From the NCBI RefSeq assembly GCF_014656135.1, contig NZ_BNBV01000004.1, forward strand, positions 204,459 through 268,458: a stretch of 64,000 nucleotides of DNA, in the 5' to 3' direction. The notes beneath the pieces are model-generated. The model was not told where the DNA came from, did not search any database, and was given only the letters and a program-made list of their open reading frames with translations. The stretch comes from Streptomyces thermodiastaticus. Its GTDB lineage: Bacteria > Actinomycetota > Actinomycetes > Streptomycetales > Streptomycetaceae. Made by a program: the position numbers and the translations under genes. Below, piece after piece: positions 7,915-20,175 of this stretch; within the stretch, counting starts at the first letter, position 1; the number at the start of each line of letters is the position of its first letter.

Positions 7915-10900
7915 TCAGATCTCGAAGACTTCCTTCACCAGCTGCGCCTGCTCCTGCTGGTGCCGCTTGGCCGAGCCCACCGCCGGGGAGGCGGAGGACG
8001 GGCGGGACACCCGGCGCAGACGGTCGGTGTTGTCCGGCGCCGCGCCGAGGACCAGGTCGAGGTGGTCGATCAGGTTCAGCGCGATGAACGGCCAGGCACC
8101 CTGGTTCGCCGGCTCCTCCTGCGCCCACACGTACTTCTGGGCGTTGGTGTACGGCGCCAGCGCCTCCTGCAGCTCCTTGCCCGGCAGCGGGTACAGCCGC
8201 TCGATGCGGATCAGCGCGGTGTCGGTGACGCCCCGCTTCTGCCGCTCCGCCTCCAGGTCGTAGTAGAGCTTGCCGGTGCAGAAGACGACCTTGCGGACCG
8301 CCTCCGGCGCCACCGTCGTGTCAGCGATGACCGGCTGGAAGGAGCCGGTGGTGAAGTCCTCGGCCTTCGACGTGGCGGCCTTCAGACGCAGCATCGACTT
8401 CGGGGTGAAGACGACCAGCGGACGGTGGTGCGGGTTGTGCACCTGCCAGCGCAGCAGGTGGAAGTAGTTCGCCGGGGTCGTCGGCACGGCCACGGTCATG
8501 CTGTTCTGCGCGCACAGCTGCAGGAACCGCTCGATGCGGGCCGAGGAGTGGTCCGGGCCCTGGCCCTCGTAGCCGTGCGGCAGGAGCAGGACCACGCCGG
8601 AGGTCTGGCCCCACTTCTGCTCCGCGGAGGAGATGAACTCGTCCACGACCGTCTGAGCGCCGTTGGCGAAGTCGCCGAACTGCGCCTCCCACATCACCAG
8701 CGCGTCCGGGCGGGCCAGCGAATAACCGTATTCGAAGCCCATCGCCGCGTACTCGCTGAGCAGCGAGTCGTAGACGTTGAAGCGTGCCTGGTCCTCCGAC
8801 AGATGCAGCAGCGGCGTGTAGTCCTCGCCGGTGACCCGGTCGATGAGCACCGCGTGCCGCTGGCCGAAGGTGCCGCGGCGGGAGTCCTGGCCGGCCAGGC
8901 GGACAGGGACGCCCTCCAGCAGCAGCGAACCGAAGGCCAGGGTCTCGCCCATCGCCCAGTCGATCGTGCCGTCCTCGACCATGGCCGCGCGGCGCTGCAG
9001 CTGCGGCAGCAGACGCGGGTGGACGTTGAACGACTCGGGGATGTTGACCTGGGACTGGGCGATCCGCTTGACGACCTCGGCGCTGATCGCCGTGTCGACC
9101 GGCACCGGGAACTCGCCCTGCGGCTCCACCGGGGCCTCGGTCTTCTCGGCGGGCTGCGTGGTGGCGTCGCGGACCTCGGTGAAGACCTTCTCCAGCTGGC
9201 CCTGGTAGTCCTGCAGCGCCTGCTCGGCCTCCTCCAGCGTGATGTCGCCGCGACCGATCAGGGACTCGGTGTACAGCTTGCGCACCGAGCGCTTCTTGTC
9301 GATCAGGTCGTACATCAGCGGCTGGGTGAAGGACGGGTTGTCGGCCTCGTTGTGACCGCGGCGGCGGTAGCAGATGAGGTCGATGACGACGTCCTTGTTG
9401 AACGCCTGGCGGAACTCGAAGGCGAGCCGCGCCACGCGGACGCAGGCCTCCGGGTCGTCGCCGTTGACGTGGAAGATCGGCGCCTCGATCATGCGGGCCA
9501 CGTCGGTGGCGTACATCGAGGACCGCGACGAGGCGGGCGGCGCGGTGAAGCCGACCTGGTTGTTGATGACGATGTGGACCGTGCCGCCGGTGCGGTAGCC
9601 GCGCAGCTGCGACATGTTCAGCGTCTCGGCGACCACACCCTGGCCGGCGAACGCGGCGTCGCCGTGCAGGGCGACCGGCAGGACCGTGAAGTCCGTGCCG
9701 CCCTTGTTGATGATGTCCTGCTTGGCGCGGGCGACGCCCTCCAGGACCGGGTCCACCGCCTCCAGGTGCGAGGGGTTGGCGACCAGCGAGACCTTGATCT
9801 GCTCGCCGTCCAGGCCGGTGAAGGTGCCCTCGGCGCCCAGGTGGTACTTCACGTCGCCGGAGCCGTGCATCGACTTCGGGTCGAGGTTGCCCTCGAACTC
9901 GCGGAAGATCTGCGCGTAGGACTTGCCGACGATGTTGGCCAGGACGTTCAGGCGGCCGCGGTGGGCCATGCCGATGACGACCTCGTCCAGGCGGGACTCG
10001 GCCGCCGAGTCGATGATCGCGTCGAGCAGCGGGATGACGGACTCGCCGCCCTCCAGGGAGAAGCGCCGCTGGCCGACGTACTTGGTCTGCAGGAACGTCT
10101 CGAAGGCCTCGGCGGCGTTCAGACGGCGCAGGATGCGCAGCTGCTCGTCCCGCTCCATCTTGGCGTGCGGGCGCTCCACGCGGTCCTGGATCCACTTGCG
10201 CTGCTTGGGGTCCTGGATGTGCATGTACTCGACGCCGACGGTGCGGCAGTACGAGTCGCGCAGCACGCCGAGGATGTCGCGCAGCTTCATCATCGACTTG
10301 CCGGCGAAGCCGCCGACGGCGAACTCGCGCTCCAGGTCCCACAGGGTGAGGCCGTGCTCGACGATGTCCAGGTCGGGGTGCTTGCGCTGCTTGTACTCCA
10401 GCGGGTCGGTGTCGGCCATGACGTGGCCGCGGACCCGGTAGGAGTGGATCAGCTCGAAGACGCGGGCGGCCTTGGTGACGTCGTCGTCGTGGGAGGCGTC
10501 GATGTCCTTCAGCCAGCGCACCGGCTCGTAGGGGATGCGCAGCGCCTCGAAGATCTCGTCGTAGAAGTTGTTCTCGCCCAGCAGCAGGTTGGCGACCAGG
10601 CGCAGGAACTCGCCGGAGGCGGCGCCCTGGATCACCCGGTGGTCGTAGGTCGACGTGAGCGTCATGACCTTCGAGATGCCGAGCTTGTTCAGGGTGTCCT
10701 GGCTGGTGCCCTGGAACTCCGCCGGGTAGTCCATGGACCCGACGCCCATGATCAGGGACTGGCCGGGCATCAGACGCGGCACGGAGTGCACGGTGCCCAG
10801 GCCGCCGGGGTTGGTCAGCGAGACGGTGACGCCGGTGAAGTCGTCCATCGTCAGCTTGCCCTCGCGGGCGCGGCGGACGATGTCCTCGTAGGCCTGCCAG

Positions 10901-11712
10901 AACTCGAAGAAGTTCAGGGTCTCGGCCTTCTTGATGGCGGCGACGACGAGCTGGCGGTCGCCGTTGGGCTTCACCAGGTCGATGGCGAGGCCGAGGTTGA
11001 TGTGCGGCGGCTTGACCAGGGTGGGCTTGCCGTCCTTCTCGCCGTACGACCAGTTCATCGACGGCATGGCCTTGATGGCCTGCACCATCGCGTAGCCGAT
11101 GAGGTGTGTGAAGGAGATCTTCCCGCCGCGGGCCCGCTTGAGGTGGTTGTTGATGACGATGCGGTTGTCGAACAGCAGCTTCACCGGGACCGCGCGCACG
11201 GAGGTGGCCGTGGGCAGCTCCAGGGAGGCGTTCATGTTCTTGGCGACCGCGGCGGACGGGCCGCGCAGCGTCACGTACTCGGGGCCCTCCGGGGCCTCGG
11301 CCGCGGGCTCGGCCTTGGCGGCGGGCCTGGCGGCCGCCGGAGCCTTCGCGGCGGGCTTCGCCGGGGCCGGCGCGGGCGCCTGGGCGGGCGCGGCGGGCTG
11401 AGCGGGCGCCGGGGCCTGAGCGGCCGGCGCGGCCTGGGCCGGGGCCGCAGGCGTCGGGGAAGCCGTGGTGGTGCCCGCGGCCCCAGCGGCCGTGGGGGCC
11501 GACGGCGCCGAGGAGTCAGCGGCGGCTGCTCCCGGCTTGTAGTCGGCGAAGAAGTCCCACCAGGCGCGGTCTACGGAGTTCGGGTCCTGGAGGTACTGCT
11601 GATAGATCTCGTCGACGAGCCACTCGTTGGCACCGAACGCGGCCGCGGGGTTCTTCCCTGCTTGGTCGGTCTCGGTGGAGATGCTCGAGTTACTGGGGGA
11701 CTGTGGCGACAC
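7915..11712 (-). CDS. kgd: Multifunctional 2-oxoglutarate decarboxylase/dehydrogenase (E1-E2 fusion)
   Basis: This 1,265-residue enzyme carries out thiamine-dependent oxidative decarboxylation of 2-oxoglutarate in the TCA cycle. The N-terminal segment [20 protein letters not shown] is the short E1-type arm. An Ala/Pro-rich linker follows to about residue 125, then an E2 succinyltransferase-like domain ending with [15 protein letters not shown]. The E1 part has [28 protein letters not shown] and [16 protein letters not shown], and the C-terminal transketolase-like domain ends near 7,915. This E1-E2 fusion without a lipoyl domain is the actinobacterial type. The GTG start ([10 protein letters not shown]) is chosen by match to the family N-terminus; upstream in-frame codons are poorly conserved in character. 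Confidence 0.96.
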   Translation of the reverse strand: MSPQSPSNSSISTETDQAGKNPAAAFGANEWLVDEIYQQYLQDPNSVDRAWWDFFADYKPGAAAADSSAPSAPTAAGAAGTTTASPTPAAPAQAAPAAQAPAPAQPAAPAQAPAPAPAKPAAKAPAAARPAAKAEPAAEAPEGPEYVTLRGPSAAVAKNMNASLELPTATSVRAVPVKLLFDNRIVINNHLKRARGGKISFTHLIGYAMVQAIKAMPSMNWSYGEKDGKPTLVKPPHINLGLAIDLVKPNGDRQLVVAAIKKAETLNFFEFWQAYEDIVRRAREGKLTMDDFTGVTVSLTNPGGLGTVHSVPRLMPGQSLIMGVGSMDYPAEFQGTSQDTLNKLGISKVMTLTSTYDHRVIQGAASGEFLRLVANLLLGENNFYDEIFEALRIPYEPVRWLKDIDASHDDDVTKAARVFELIHSYRVRGHVMADTDPLEYKQRKHPDLDIVEHGLTLWDLEREFAVGGFAGKSMMKLRDILGVLRDSYCRTVGVEYMHIQDPKQRKWIQDRVERPHAKMERDEQLRILRRLNAAEAFETFLQTKYVGQRRFSLEGGESVIPLLDAIIDSAAESRLDEVVIGMAHRGRLNVLANIVGKSYAQIFREFEGNLDPKSMHGSGDVKYHLGAEGTFTGLDGEQIKVSLVANPSHLEAVDPVLEGVARAKQDIINKGGTDFTVLPVALHGDAAFAGQGVVAETLNMSQLRGYRTGGTVHIVINNQVGFTAPPASSRSSMYATDVARMIEAPIFHVNGDDPEACVRVARLAFEFRQAFNKDVVIDLICYRRRGHNEADNPSFTQPLMYDLIDKKRSVRKLYTESLIGRGDITLEEAEQALQDYQGQLEKVFTEVRDATTQPAEKTEAPVEPQGEFPVPVDTAISAEVVKRIAQSQVNIPESFNVHPRLLPQLQRRAAMVEDGTIDWAMGETLAFGSLLLEGVPVRLAGQDSRRGTFGQRHAVLIDRVTGEDYTPLLHLSEDQARFNVYDSLLSEYAAMGFEYGYSLARPDALVMWEAQFGDFANGAQTVVDEFISSAEQKWGQTSGVVLLLPHGYEGQGPDHSSARIERFLQLCAQNSMTVAVPTTPANYFHLLRWQVHNPHHRPLVVFTPKSMLRLKAATSKAEDFTTGSFQPVIADTTVAPEAVRKVVFCTGKLYYDLEAERQKRGVTDTALIRIERLYPLPGKELQEALAPYTNAQKYVWAQEEPANQGAWPFIALNLIDHLDLVLGAAPDNTDRLRRVSRPSSASPAVGSAKRHQQEQAQLVKEVFEI

Positions 11713-11993
11713 GGCGGCAACCGCCCTCTTCCGCTTCACAAGGTGATGGACAGCGGGAATAAAGGCTACGCCTCCGGGACGGCGAAGGTCAGGTCGAGCC
11801 GGTCCTTCGTCGTGTAAGTCACATCCATCGCAGTGTTTCGGGGCTGGAAATGGCGGGAAACAACCGTAGTTCGCCCTCGTCAGGAAAGGGGGCACCCGGG
11901 CCTGACCCGGTCCAGGTGCAGGCCCCTGCCTGATCACACGCGCCCGGCTCGCCGGAGCGCAGTGGATCTTGATCGTCCGGAGGGAACTTTACG

Positions 11994-13100
11994 TCAACGT
12001 GGTGTTGAGGACGTTCCCGGAAGGGTGACGCGGATCCGGCAGCCGCGCTCGGATTCGGCCACTCCGATCCGGCCACCGTGCAGCTCGACCACCCAGCGGG
12101 CGATCGCCAGGCCCAGCCCGGTGCCGCCGTCGCTGCCCGGGCCGTGCGGCCGGCTGACCGCACCCCGGTTGAACCGTTCGAAGACGCGGTGCCACTCCGA
12201 ACGGGGGATGCCGGGCCCCTCGTCGAGGACCTCAAGCTCCAGCGACTCCGGCTGGGGGCCGGGCCGCGCCTTGACCGTCACCCGCCCGTGCGGCGGGCTG
12301 TGCTTGACGGCGTTGTCGATGAGATTCGCCACCACCTGGTGGATGCGCTCCGGGTCCGCGTGCGCGGCCAGCTCCGGAGGCGAGACGTCCAGGTGCAGAT
12401 GCACGTCCGTGCGCGTGTGGCTGCCGGAGCCGCCGGTCATGTCCGCCCGCGCGGAGGCGACCATGCTGGCCTCCTTCAGCACGCCGGACAGATACGGCCA
12501 GACCTCGAACCGCCGCATCTTCAGCGGCACCACGCCGTTGTCCAGGCGGGACAGGTCCAGCAGCGTCTCCACCAGCCGGCCCAGCCGCTCGGTCTGCTTC
12601 AGGGCCGTGCGCATCGTCTCGGGGTCGGCCTCGGTGACCCCGTCCACGATGTTCTCCAGCACCGCGCGCAGGCCCGCGATGGGGGTGCGCAGCTCGTGCG
12701 AGACGTTCGCCACCAGCTCCTTGCGCTGCTGGTCCTGGGCCGCCAGCTCGTCGGCCATGCGGTTGATCGTCTGCGCCAGGTGGCCCAGCTCGTCACGGCG
12801 GTTCTCGCGCACCCGGCGCGTGTAGTCGCCGTGCGAGATCGAGCGGGCCACCGTGTTCATCTCGTCCAGCGGCGCGGTGAGCGAGTGCGCCACGAACTGC
12901 GTGATCAGCAGCGTGGCGATCATGGAGAAGACCATGATGAAGCGCAGCTCGGTCTTGGTGTGCACCGCGATCATCGACAGACCGGTGGTGATCAGCACCG
13001 AGATGACGACCATCGCGCCCAGCTTGGTCTTGATCGAGAACGGGCGCATGCCGCCCCAGGACTGGCTCCGGTCCTTGCGCGCGGCCGGTGCGTCGCTCAT
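11994..13100 (-). CDS. Two-component sensor histidine kinase
   Basis: This 368-residue membrane kinase has two close hydrophobic segments (about residues 27-75, VVISVLITTGLSMIA and FIMVFSMIATLLITQF) with almost no extracytoplasmic loop. It therefore probably senses the membrane or an internal cue. A HAMP linker follows, then a HisKA domain with the phospho-accepting His in ANVSHELRTPIAGL, and an HATPase_c domain with N-box ANLIDNAVKHS and G-boxes DEGPGIP and GGTGLGLAI. Its start overlaps the response-regulator stop by 4 bp (ATGA). The pair sits between kgd and lon as in other Streptomyces. The stimulus is unknown. Confidence 0.95.
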   Translation of the reverse strand: MSDAPAARKDRSQSWGGMRPFSIKTKLGAMVVISVLITTGLSMIAVHTKTELRFIMVFSMIATLLITQFVAHSLTAPLDEMNTVARSISHGDYTRRVRENRRDELGHLAQTINRMADELAAQDQQRKELVANVSHELRTPIAGLRAVLENIVDGVTEADPETMRTALKQTERLGRLVETLLDLSRLDNGVVPLKMRRFEVWPYLSGVLKEASMVASARADMTGGSGSHTRTDVHLHLDVSPPELAAHADPERIHQVVANLIDNAVKHSPPHGRVTVKARPGPQPESLELEVLDEGPGIPRSEWHRVFERFNRGAVSRPHGPGSDGGTGLGLAIARWVVELHGGRIGVAESERGCRIRVTLPGTSSTPR

Positions 13101-13834
13101 GGGGTCGGCGTCTCCAGGGCGTAGCCCACGCCGTGCACCGTGCGGATCCGCTCCGCCCCGATCTTCCGCCGCAGCGCCTTGATGTGGCTGTCGACGGTCC
13201 GGGTGCCGGAGGCGTCCGCCCAGTCCCACACCTCGGCCAGCAGCTGCTCACGGGAGAGCACCGCGCGCGGGGTGTTCGCCAGGCACACCAGCAGGTCGAA
13301 CTCCGTCGGCGTCAGATGCACGTCCTGGCTGCGCACCCGCACCCGGCGCTGCGCGTGGTCGATCTCCAGTTCGCCCAGCCGCAGCACGCCGCTGCGCGGG
13401 GTCGCCGCGGCCAGCGCGGCCCGCTCCACGCGGCGCAGCAGCACATGCACGCGCGCGACCAGCTCGCGCATCGAGAACGGCTTGGTCATGTAGTCGTCGG
13501 CGCCGACCCCGAGCCCGACCAGCATGTCGGTCTCGTCGTCCCGCGCCGTGAGCATCAGCACCGGAACCGGCCGCTGGGCCTGCACCCGGCGGCAGACCTC
13601 CAGCCCGTCGAAGCCGGGCAGCATCACGTCGAGGATCAGCAGATCGGGCTGCCAGGCCTCCGCGACGTCGACGGCGGCCGGACCGTCGCCCGCCGTCTGC
13701 ACGAGGAATCCCTCGGCGCGCAGGCGGGTGGCGATGGCGTCGATGATGGTCTGGTCGTCCTCGACCACCAGGACCCGGCGCTGCGCACCGGGACCCGCCG
13801 TCGTGCCGTTGTGCGAGGTGTGTGTCTGCTCCAT
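13097..13834 (-). CDS. OmpR-family response regulator
   Basis: This 245-residue DNA-binding regulator pairs with the downstream kinase. The receiver domain (about residues 18-130) has the acidic pair EDD, the phospho-accepting Asp in LLILDVMLPGFDG, and the Thr and Lys switch residues in MLTARDD and MTKPFS. A winged-helix domain (about residues 150-240) shows LTPTEFDLLVCLA and RTVDSHIKALRRKIG, with VHGVGYAL in the wing. It is first in the two-gene operon, so it may also control its own transcription. Confidence 0.96.
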   Translation of the reverse strand: MEQTHTSHNGTTAGPGAQRRVLVVEDDQTIIDAIATRLRAEGFLVQTAGDGPAAVDVAEAWQPDLLILDVMLPGFDGLEVCRRVQAQRPVPVLMLTARDDETDMLVGLGVGADDYMTKPFSMRELVARVHVLLRRVERAALAAATPRSGVLRLGELEIDHAQRRVRVRSQDVHLTPTEFDLLVCLANTPRAVLSREQLLAEVWDWADASGTRTVDSHIKALRRKIGAERIRTVHGVGYALETPTP

Positions 13835-13952
13835 CGCCCGCCCCTGAGGTGTGCTTCCGGAATCCGTGGGGTGATTCCTTGACTGCGCGTGGTTGCGATC
13901 GACGCTTGATCGGCGTCAGGGCAGCAGCGTACGCACAGTCACCGCGCCTTTG

Positions 13953-14639
13953 CTATCCAGGTCGGACGGCGAGGTGGACGACGTCGGGAACGCCCCGGGC
14001 AACCGGGATCTCTTCGGTGCGCACCTGCTGGAACCCGACATTCTGCAAGGTTCCTTCAAATTCCGGGGAGGGCTTGGCGGACCACACCGCGAGTACCCCT
14101 CCGGGCCTCAACACCCTTGCGCAGCTTGCGAGTCCGCTCGGTTCGTACAGCCCGCGATTGCCCTCGGTGACCGTCCAGCCGGGGCCGTTGTCGATGTCCA
14201 GACACAGCGCGTCGAACGTGGCGGATGTCTCATTGACGTAACCGACGAGATCGGCTTCGACGATGTCGGTGCGCGGGTCGGCGAGCGCGGCCGAGGTGAG
14301 GCGGGCGAGCGGCCCCGCGCGGTGCCAGTCGATGATCGCGGGCTCCCGTTCGACCACCGTGATCCGTCCCCAGCGCTCCTGGGCGGCGGCGTGGGCCAGG
14401 GAGAAGCCGACGCCCAGGCCGCCGATCAGCACATGCGGCCGGGGCCGGTCGTCCAGGGCCCGCAGTGCGGCGTCCACCAGCAGCCGCTCGGAGTGGCCGT
14501 CGGAGGTGTCCATGAGGAAGCAGCCGTTGGCGATGATCTGCAGCAGGGGACCGTGCCGGCGCAGGACCACCTCGCCGTAGGGGCCCTCGCGCCGGTCCAG
14601 TACCACAGGGGTCTCAGGAGTCTCGTACGAGGCGGTCAT
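13953..14639 (-). CDS. Spermidine-synthase-like methyltransferase-fold protein
   Basis: This 228-residue protein has a Rossmann methyltransferase fold of the spermidine synthase type. The nucleotide motif LIGGLGVGFSLAHA, acidic residue VVEREPAIIDWH and FDALCLDIDNGPGW are visible. The N-terminal beta domain (EVVLRRHGPLLQIIANGCFLMDTSDG) resembles polyamine synthases. No polyamine partner gene such as speD is nearby, so aminopropyl transfer is not established. It is transcribed away from lon. The start ATG 14639 has an AGGA site. Confidence 0.8.
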   Translation of the reverse strand: MTASYETPETPVVLDRREGPYGEVVLRRHGPLLQIIANGCFLMDTSDGHSERLLVDAALRALDDRPRPHVLIGGLGVGFSLAHAAAQERWGRITVVEREPAIIDWHRAGPLARLTSAALADPRTDIVEADLVGYVNETSATFDALCLDIDNGPGWTVTEGNRGLYEPSGLASCARVLRPGGVLAVWSAKPSPEFEGTLQNVGFQQVRTEEIPVARGVPDVVHLAVRPG

Positions 14640-14776
14640 GGGCGCATCCTGCCTCACCGCGCCGGTGCGGGTCAGCCCTGTATCACCTCCCGCAGCGATG
14701 TGCGAAGCATGCGCGGTGTGTCCCCCTGATCGCTCACGGCGAACACGGGGCGGGGAACAATGCCGGGCGTCCGAGC

Positions 14777-14797
14777 ATTGAGTCGGCATAGCTCAAC
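14777..14797 (+). promoter_or_regulatory. HAIR operator (HspR site) upstream of lon
   Basis: TTGAGTCGGCATAGCTCAA forms a TTGAG-N9-CTCAA inverted repeat, a near match to the HspR consensus CTTGAGT-N7-ACTCAAG. It ends 22 bp before the lon start codon. The lon gene of S. lividans is a known member of the HspR/HAIR regulon, so heat-inducible repression by HspR is expected here. Confidence 0.75.
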
Positions 14798-14818
14798 TTG
14801 ACTGCCGAAGGGGAGATC

Positions 14819-17263
<2,445 letters not shown>

Positions 17264-17293
17264 GCACTGGGGGAGGACGCGGCCGGACGAGGG

Positions 17294-17329
17294 AAGGCCC
17301 GGGTCCTGCCGCCGGCAGGCCCGGGCCTT
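17294..17329 (+). terminator. Terminator after lon
   Basis: A 16-bp GC stem with one bulge and a 3-nt loop (17294-17310 with 17314-17329) begins 31 bp after the lon stop codon. Confidence 0.7.
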
Positions 17330-17340
17330 CACCGTGCGGG

Positions 17341-17666
17341 GCCGGGAGGGCTCAGCCGCCGGCGAGCGCCCGCACCCGGCCCGTGGTGCTGTTGCTGTGC
17401 TTGTCCGGGGGGGGCGACGCCCGGGCCGTCGGCCGGATGCTGTTCAGCCGTTGGCCAGAGCCTGTACCCGGTCCAGCGCCCCGTTGCTGTGCTTGTCCGG
17501 GGGACAACCCCCGGGCCCCCGGCCGGATGCTGTTCAGCCGTTGGCCAGAGCCTGTACCCGGTCCAGCGCCCCGTTGCTGTGCTTGTCCGGGGGACAACCC
17601 CCGGGCCCCCGGCCGGATGCTGTTCAGCCGTTGGCCAGAGCCTGTACCCGGTCCAGCGCCCCGTTG
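17341..17666 (-). repeat. 90-bp tandem array derived from the lysozyme 3' end
   Basis: Two identical 90-bp units (17431-17520, 17521-17610) are followed by a third identical 56-bp piece (17611-17666) that is the real 3' end of the lysozyme gene. A fourth, diverged unit lies at 17341-17430. On the minus strand each copy reads DKHSNGALDRVQALANG and a stop, or the variant DKHSNSTTGRVRALAGG and a stop in the outermost copy. Each perfect unit also holds a CCGGGGG-ACAA-CCCCCGG hairpin (17497-17514 and 17587-17604). Confidence 0.9.
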
Positions 17667-18454
17667 AATTTGTCGTGGTCGCCGACGGTCGGGCCGGACG
17701 AGGTGTACTGCCACATCGTGTAGTAGCTCCAGCCGGCCGGCAGGGTGCCCGGCGAGGAGGCGTAGCGCGCGATCCACAGCGGGTTCTTCGAGGCGAAGCC
17801 GCCGTAGTTGCCGGTGCACTGGGTCCACCAGCTGGTGGCCGTGTAGATCACGGCGTCCCTGCCCGTGCGGGCCTTGTACGTGTTGAGGAAGTCGGTGATC
17901 CAGCTGACCATGGCGCTGGCCGACTTGCCGTAGCAGGTGTCGCCGTAGGGGTTCCACTCGATGTCGAGCGCCCCGGGCAGGGTCTTGCCGTCACGCGACC
18001 AGCCGCCGCCGTGGTCGACGAAGTAGTTGGCCTGGGCGGCGCCGGTGGAGGTGTCCGGGGTCGCGAAGTGGTAGGCGCCGCGGATCATGCCGACGTTGTA
18101 CGAGCCGTTGTACTGCTGGGCGAAGTAGGGGTTCGTGTAGTACGTGCCCTCGGTCGCCTTCACGTAGGCCCACTTCACACCGCTGCTCCAGAGCGTGGAC
18201 CAGGCGACGTTGCCCTGGTGGCTGGAGACGTCGACGCCCTCCGTCTGGGTGGCGTCGGTGCCGGCGGGCGTACCGCTGCGGCCGTCGTGCGCCAGGACGC
18301 CCATGCCCATGTAGGCGGAGCCGCGGGCGGGGGTGGGGTCGGCCGTGGTGTCGGCCGCGGAGGGAACGGTGAACGCGAACGAGAACGCTGCGAGCAGGGC
18401 TCCCGCGAGGGTCAGCCGACGTACGCGGGCCTTTCCGGGTCTGTGCACGGGCAT
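17624..18454 (-). CDS. Secreted GH25 lysozyme (muramidase)
   Basis: This 276-residue exported hydrolase cleaves the N-acetylmuramyl-GlcNAc linkage of peptidoglycan. A signal peptide covers about residues 1-33 (RRLTLAGALLAAFSFAFTVPSAA). The GH25 barrel begins with EGVDVSSHQGNV, has the active-site strand GALDIEWNPYG, and ends with WQYTSSGPTVGDHDKFNG. The DxE pair of the family is present. ATG 18454 follows GGAGG by 6 bp. The 3' end has been duplicated downstream. The true C-terminus used here is the first stop (ALANG). Confidence 0.94.
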   Translation of the reverse strand: MPVHRPGKARVRRLTLAGALLAAFSFAFTVPSAADTTADPTPARGSAYMGMGVLAHDGRSGTPAGTDATQTEGVDVSSHQGNVAWSTLWSSGVKWAYVKATEGTYYTNPYFAQQYNGSYNVGMIRGAYHFATPDTSTGAAQANYFVDHGGGWSRDGKTLPGALDIEWNPYGDTCYGKSASAMVSWITDFLNTYKARTGRDAVIYTATSWWTQCTGNYGGFASKNPLWIARYASSPGTLPAGWSYYTMWQYTSSGPTVGDHDKFNGALDRVQALANG

Positions 18455-18732
18455 GACGTGCCTCCGTTGGTCGGGTGATGCTCGGTGGGGGGAAACGCGG
18501 GCATGATCCACGGTCGCACGGAGGATGAGCGGATCACGGGAAGACCCGCCGGGGAACCGCATGACGTGGGCATGCCATTGCCACGGACATGACGCTACGC
18601 ACGTAGACCCGCGGGGGGAAGAGGGCACGGGGCCTGCCGATGGTCTACGCCTGCTAAATACTGACGGAGCTGCGGCGATGGGGACGAGCGCCGGAAATTT
18701 TCAGCAACGGGAAACTTCGGGCAGGGGCTGAC

Positions 18733-19218
18733 GTGCAGGAAGAGGCAAGAGGCGGCGTGCGGGACGGGGACGCCGGGGCGGGCGGCGCGGACCAGCCGTT
18801 CCTGGCCCTGGAGCGGGAACTGACGGTGCTGCTGCGGCGCGCCCGCGCCAACCAGGGGGAGATGGCCCGTGAGGTCCACCCGGATCTGGAGCCCGCCGCC
18901 TACGGGCTGCTCATCCGGCTGGAGCAGTGCGGCAGCCAGCGCACCACGGAACTGGCCGCGTACATCGGCGTCGGCAAGGCCACCATGTCCCGTCAGCTGC
19001 GCGCCCTCGAGGAGCTGGGCCTGGTGGGCCGCGAACCCGACCCCGCGGACGGGCGCGCCTGGCTGGTGGCGCTCACCGACGAGGGGCGCCGCCGGGTCGG
19101 CCAGGTGCGCGAGGCGCGCCGGCGCCGCTATGTCAGCCAGCTGGCCCACTGGGACCGCCGCGAAGTCGCCGAGCTGGCCCGGCTGCTGCACGAGCTGAAC
19201 GCGGTCATGGACAAGTGA
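18733..19218 (+). CDS. MarR-family transcriptional regulator
   Basis: This 161-residue winged-helix repressor-type protein has a helical dimerisation N-terminus. The wing/recognition segment is RTTELAAYIGVGKATMSRQLRALEELGLVGREPDPADGRAWLVALTDEG, where the DGRAW turn marks the MarR wing. The GTG start has AGGGG upstream. It diverges from the lysozyme gene across 278 bp. Its ligand is unknown. Control of itself or of the lysozyme is possible from position only; I see no clear MarR palindrome in the gap. Confidence 0.9.
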   Translation: MQEEARGGVRDGDAGAGGADQPFLALERELTVLLRRARANQGEMAREVHPDLEPAAYGLLIRLEQCGSQRTTELAAYIGVGKATMSRQLRALEELGLVGREPDPADGRAWLVALTDEGRRRVGQVREARRRRYVSQLAHWDRREVAELARLLHELNAVMDK

Positions 19219-19371
19219 CCGCCGCGGCCGCGTCCGGCGGCGGGCGGCGCGCCGGCGGGCGGTGCGCGGCCGGTGCCGCGTCCGTGGCGGGCGGCCGCCC
19301 GCTCGGCCGGGCCTGCGTGCCGGACGGCCGGCGGCGGTGCCGGGGCCCGTCCGGCCGGGACGCCGGTGCGG

Positions 19372-20175
19372 TCACAGCTCGGCGTACACCACCGTCGCGT
19401 CGTCGTGCGTCTTGCTGCGGCCGAGGCGAAGGCGATGCTCACGGTCCGCCGTCTCCAGCGCCCGTACGCGGTCCACCAGCGCGCGGGCGCCCTCCTTGCG
19501 CACCACCGCCAGGCACTGCGCCCAGTCGCCCTCGCCGAACGTCTCCACCCAGCGTGCCGCGCCGTCGGTGAGCGCGGCCAGGGCCCGCACCTCGCCGCGC
19601 GGCAGAATGCCCGTCACCGCCCGGCCGGCCACCGAGGGATCGGCCGCCGCCGTGAAGAAGCCGCCCTCCTGGTTGCGCAGCGTGGCGTCGACGAGCGCCT
19701 CGTCGGCGAGTGCCGCCCGGGGCAGCCGGGCCAGCCGGTCGTCCAGGACCGGGACCACCGAACCGTCGGCGACTTCCAGCAGCAGCACCGAGTCGGACAG
19801 CACGAGGTACTCGACCGTCTTGGGCGACCAGCGGGCCAGTATGACGGTCGCCTGCGGAGTCCGCACGTGAGAAAGCTCACAGGTTTGAACGTGGCTGTGC
19901 GCGGTTCTGGCGATCGCCTGTCCGAGGATCTCCCGCAGTGTCAGATCTGGGGCGGAAACGGTCAGTTCGGTCAGCGAGCCGCCGAGCCGGGCCGTGAACC
20001 AGGGGACCGAATGCAGACATCCTGTGCCGGTCGCCGGCGGCGTCACGCCGTCCAGCACGACCAGGCAGCCGCCCTGTCCGGACGCGGGGACTGCGACGGC
20101 GGCGAAGTCCTCGTTCGGACGTTCGATGTGTCCCGGCTCGGAAACAACTTCGGTACGCATCCGGCCAGTCTGCAT
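19372..20175 (-). CDS. PP2C-type serine/threonine phosphatase-like protein
   Basis: This 267-residue protein shows PP2C landmarks in order: PGHIERPNEDF at the N-terminus, metal-binding GCLVVLDGVTPP, VLSDSVLLLEV, LAALTDGAARW and the C-terminal THDDATVVYAEL. It should be a metal-dependent phosphoprotein phosphatase in the cytoplasm. No transmembrane segment is seen. ATG 20175 is chosen because GAAGGA sits 4-5 bp upstream; a second ATG 15 bp inside has no ribosome site. It diverges from the conservon kinase gene, which may hint at a shared signalling role, but the sequence does not show one. Confidence 0.85.
   Translation of the reverse strand: MQTGRMRTEVVSEPGHIERPNEDFAAVAVPASGQGGCLVVLDGVTPPATGTGCLHSVPWFTARLGGSLTELTVSAPDLTLREILGQAIARTAHSHVQTCELSHVRTPQATVILARWSPKTVEYLVLSDSVLLLEVADGSVVPVLDDRLARLPRAALADEALVDATLRNQEGGFFTAAADPSVAGRAVTGILPRGEVRALAALTDGAARWVETFGEGDWAQCLAVVRKEGARALVDRVRALETADREHRLRLGRSKTHDDATVVYAEL

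Noticed and set aside
7897-11817. A 1,306-codon open frame on the plus strand opposite kgd
   Set aside because: Its composition (runs of Arg, Gly, Val, Leu, His) is that of an antisense shadow in GC-rich DNA; kgd on the other strand is clearly real.
17431-17610. CRISPR-like array
   Set aside because: Units are identical over the full 90 bp with no variable spacers, and no cas genes are near.
17352-17957. Alternative frame through the lysozyme 3' array (RGAGPGTGSGQRLNSI repeats)
   Set aside because: It is out of frame with the GH25 domain; the periodicity only reflects the 90-bp DNA repeat being a multiple of three.
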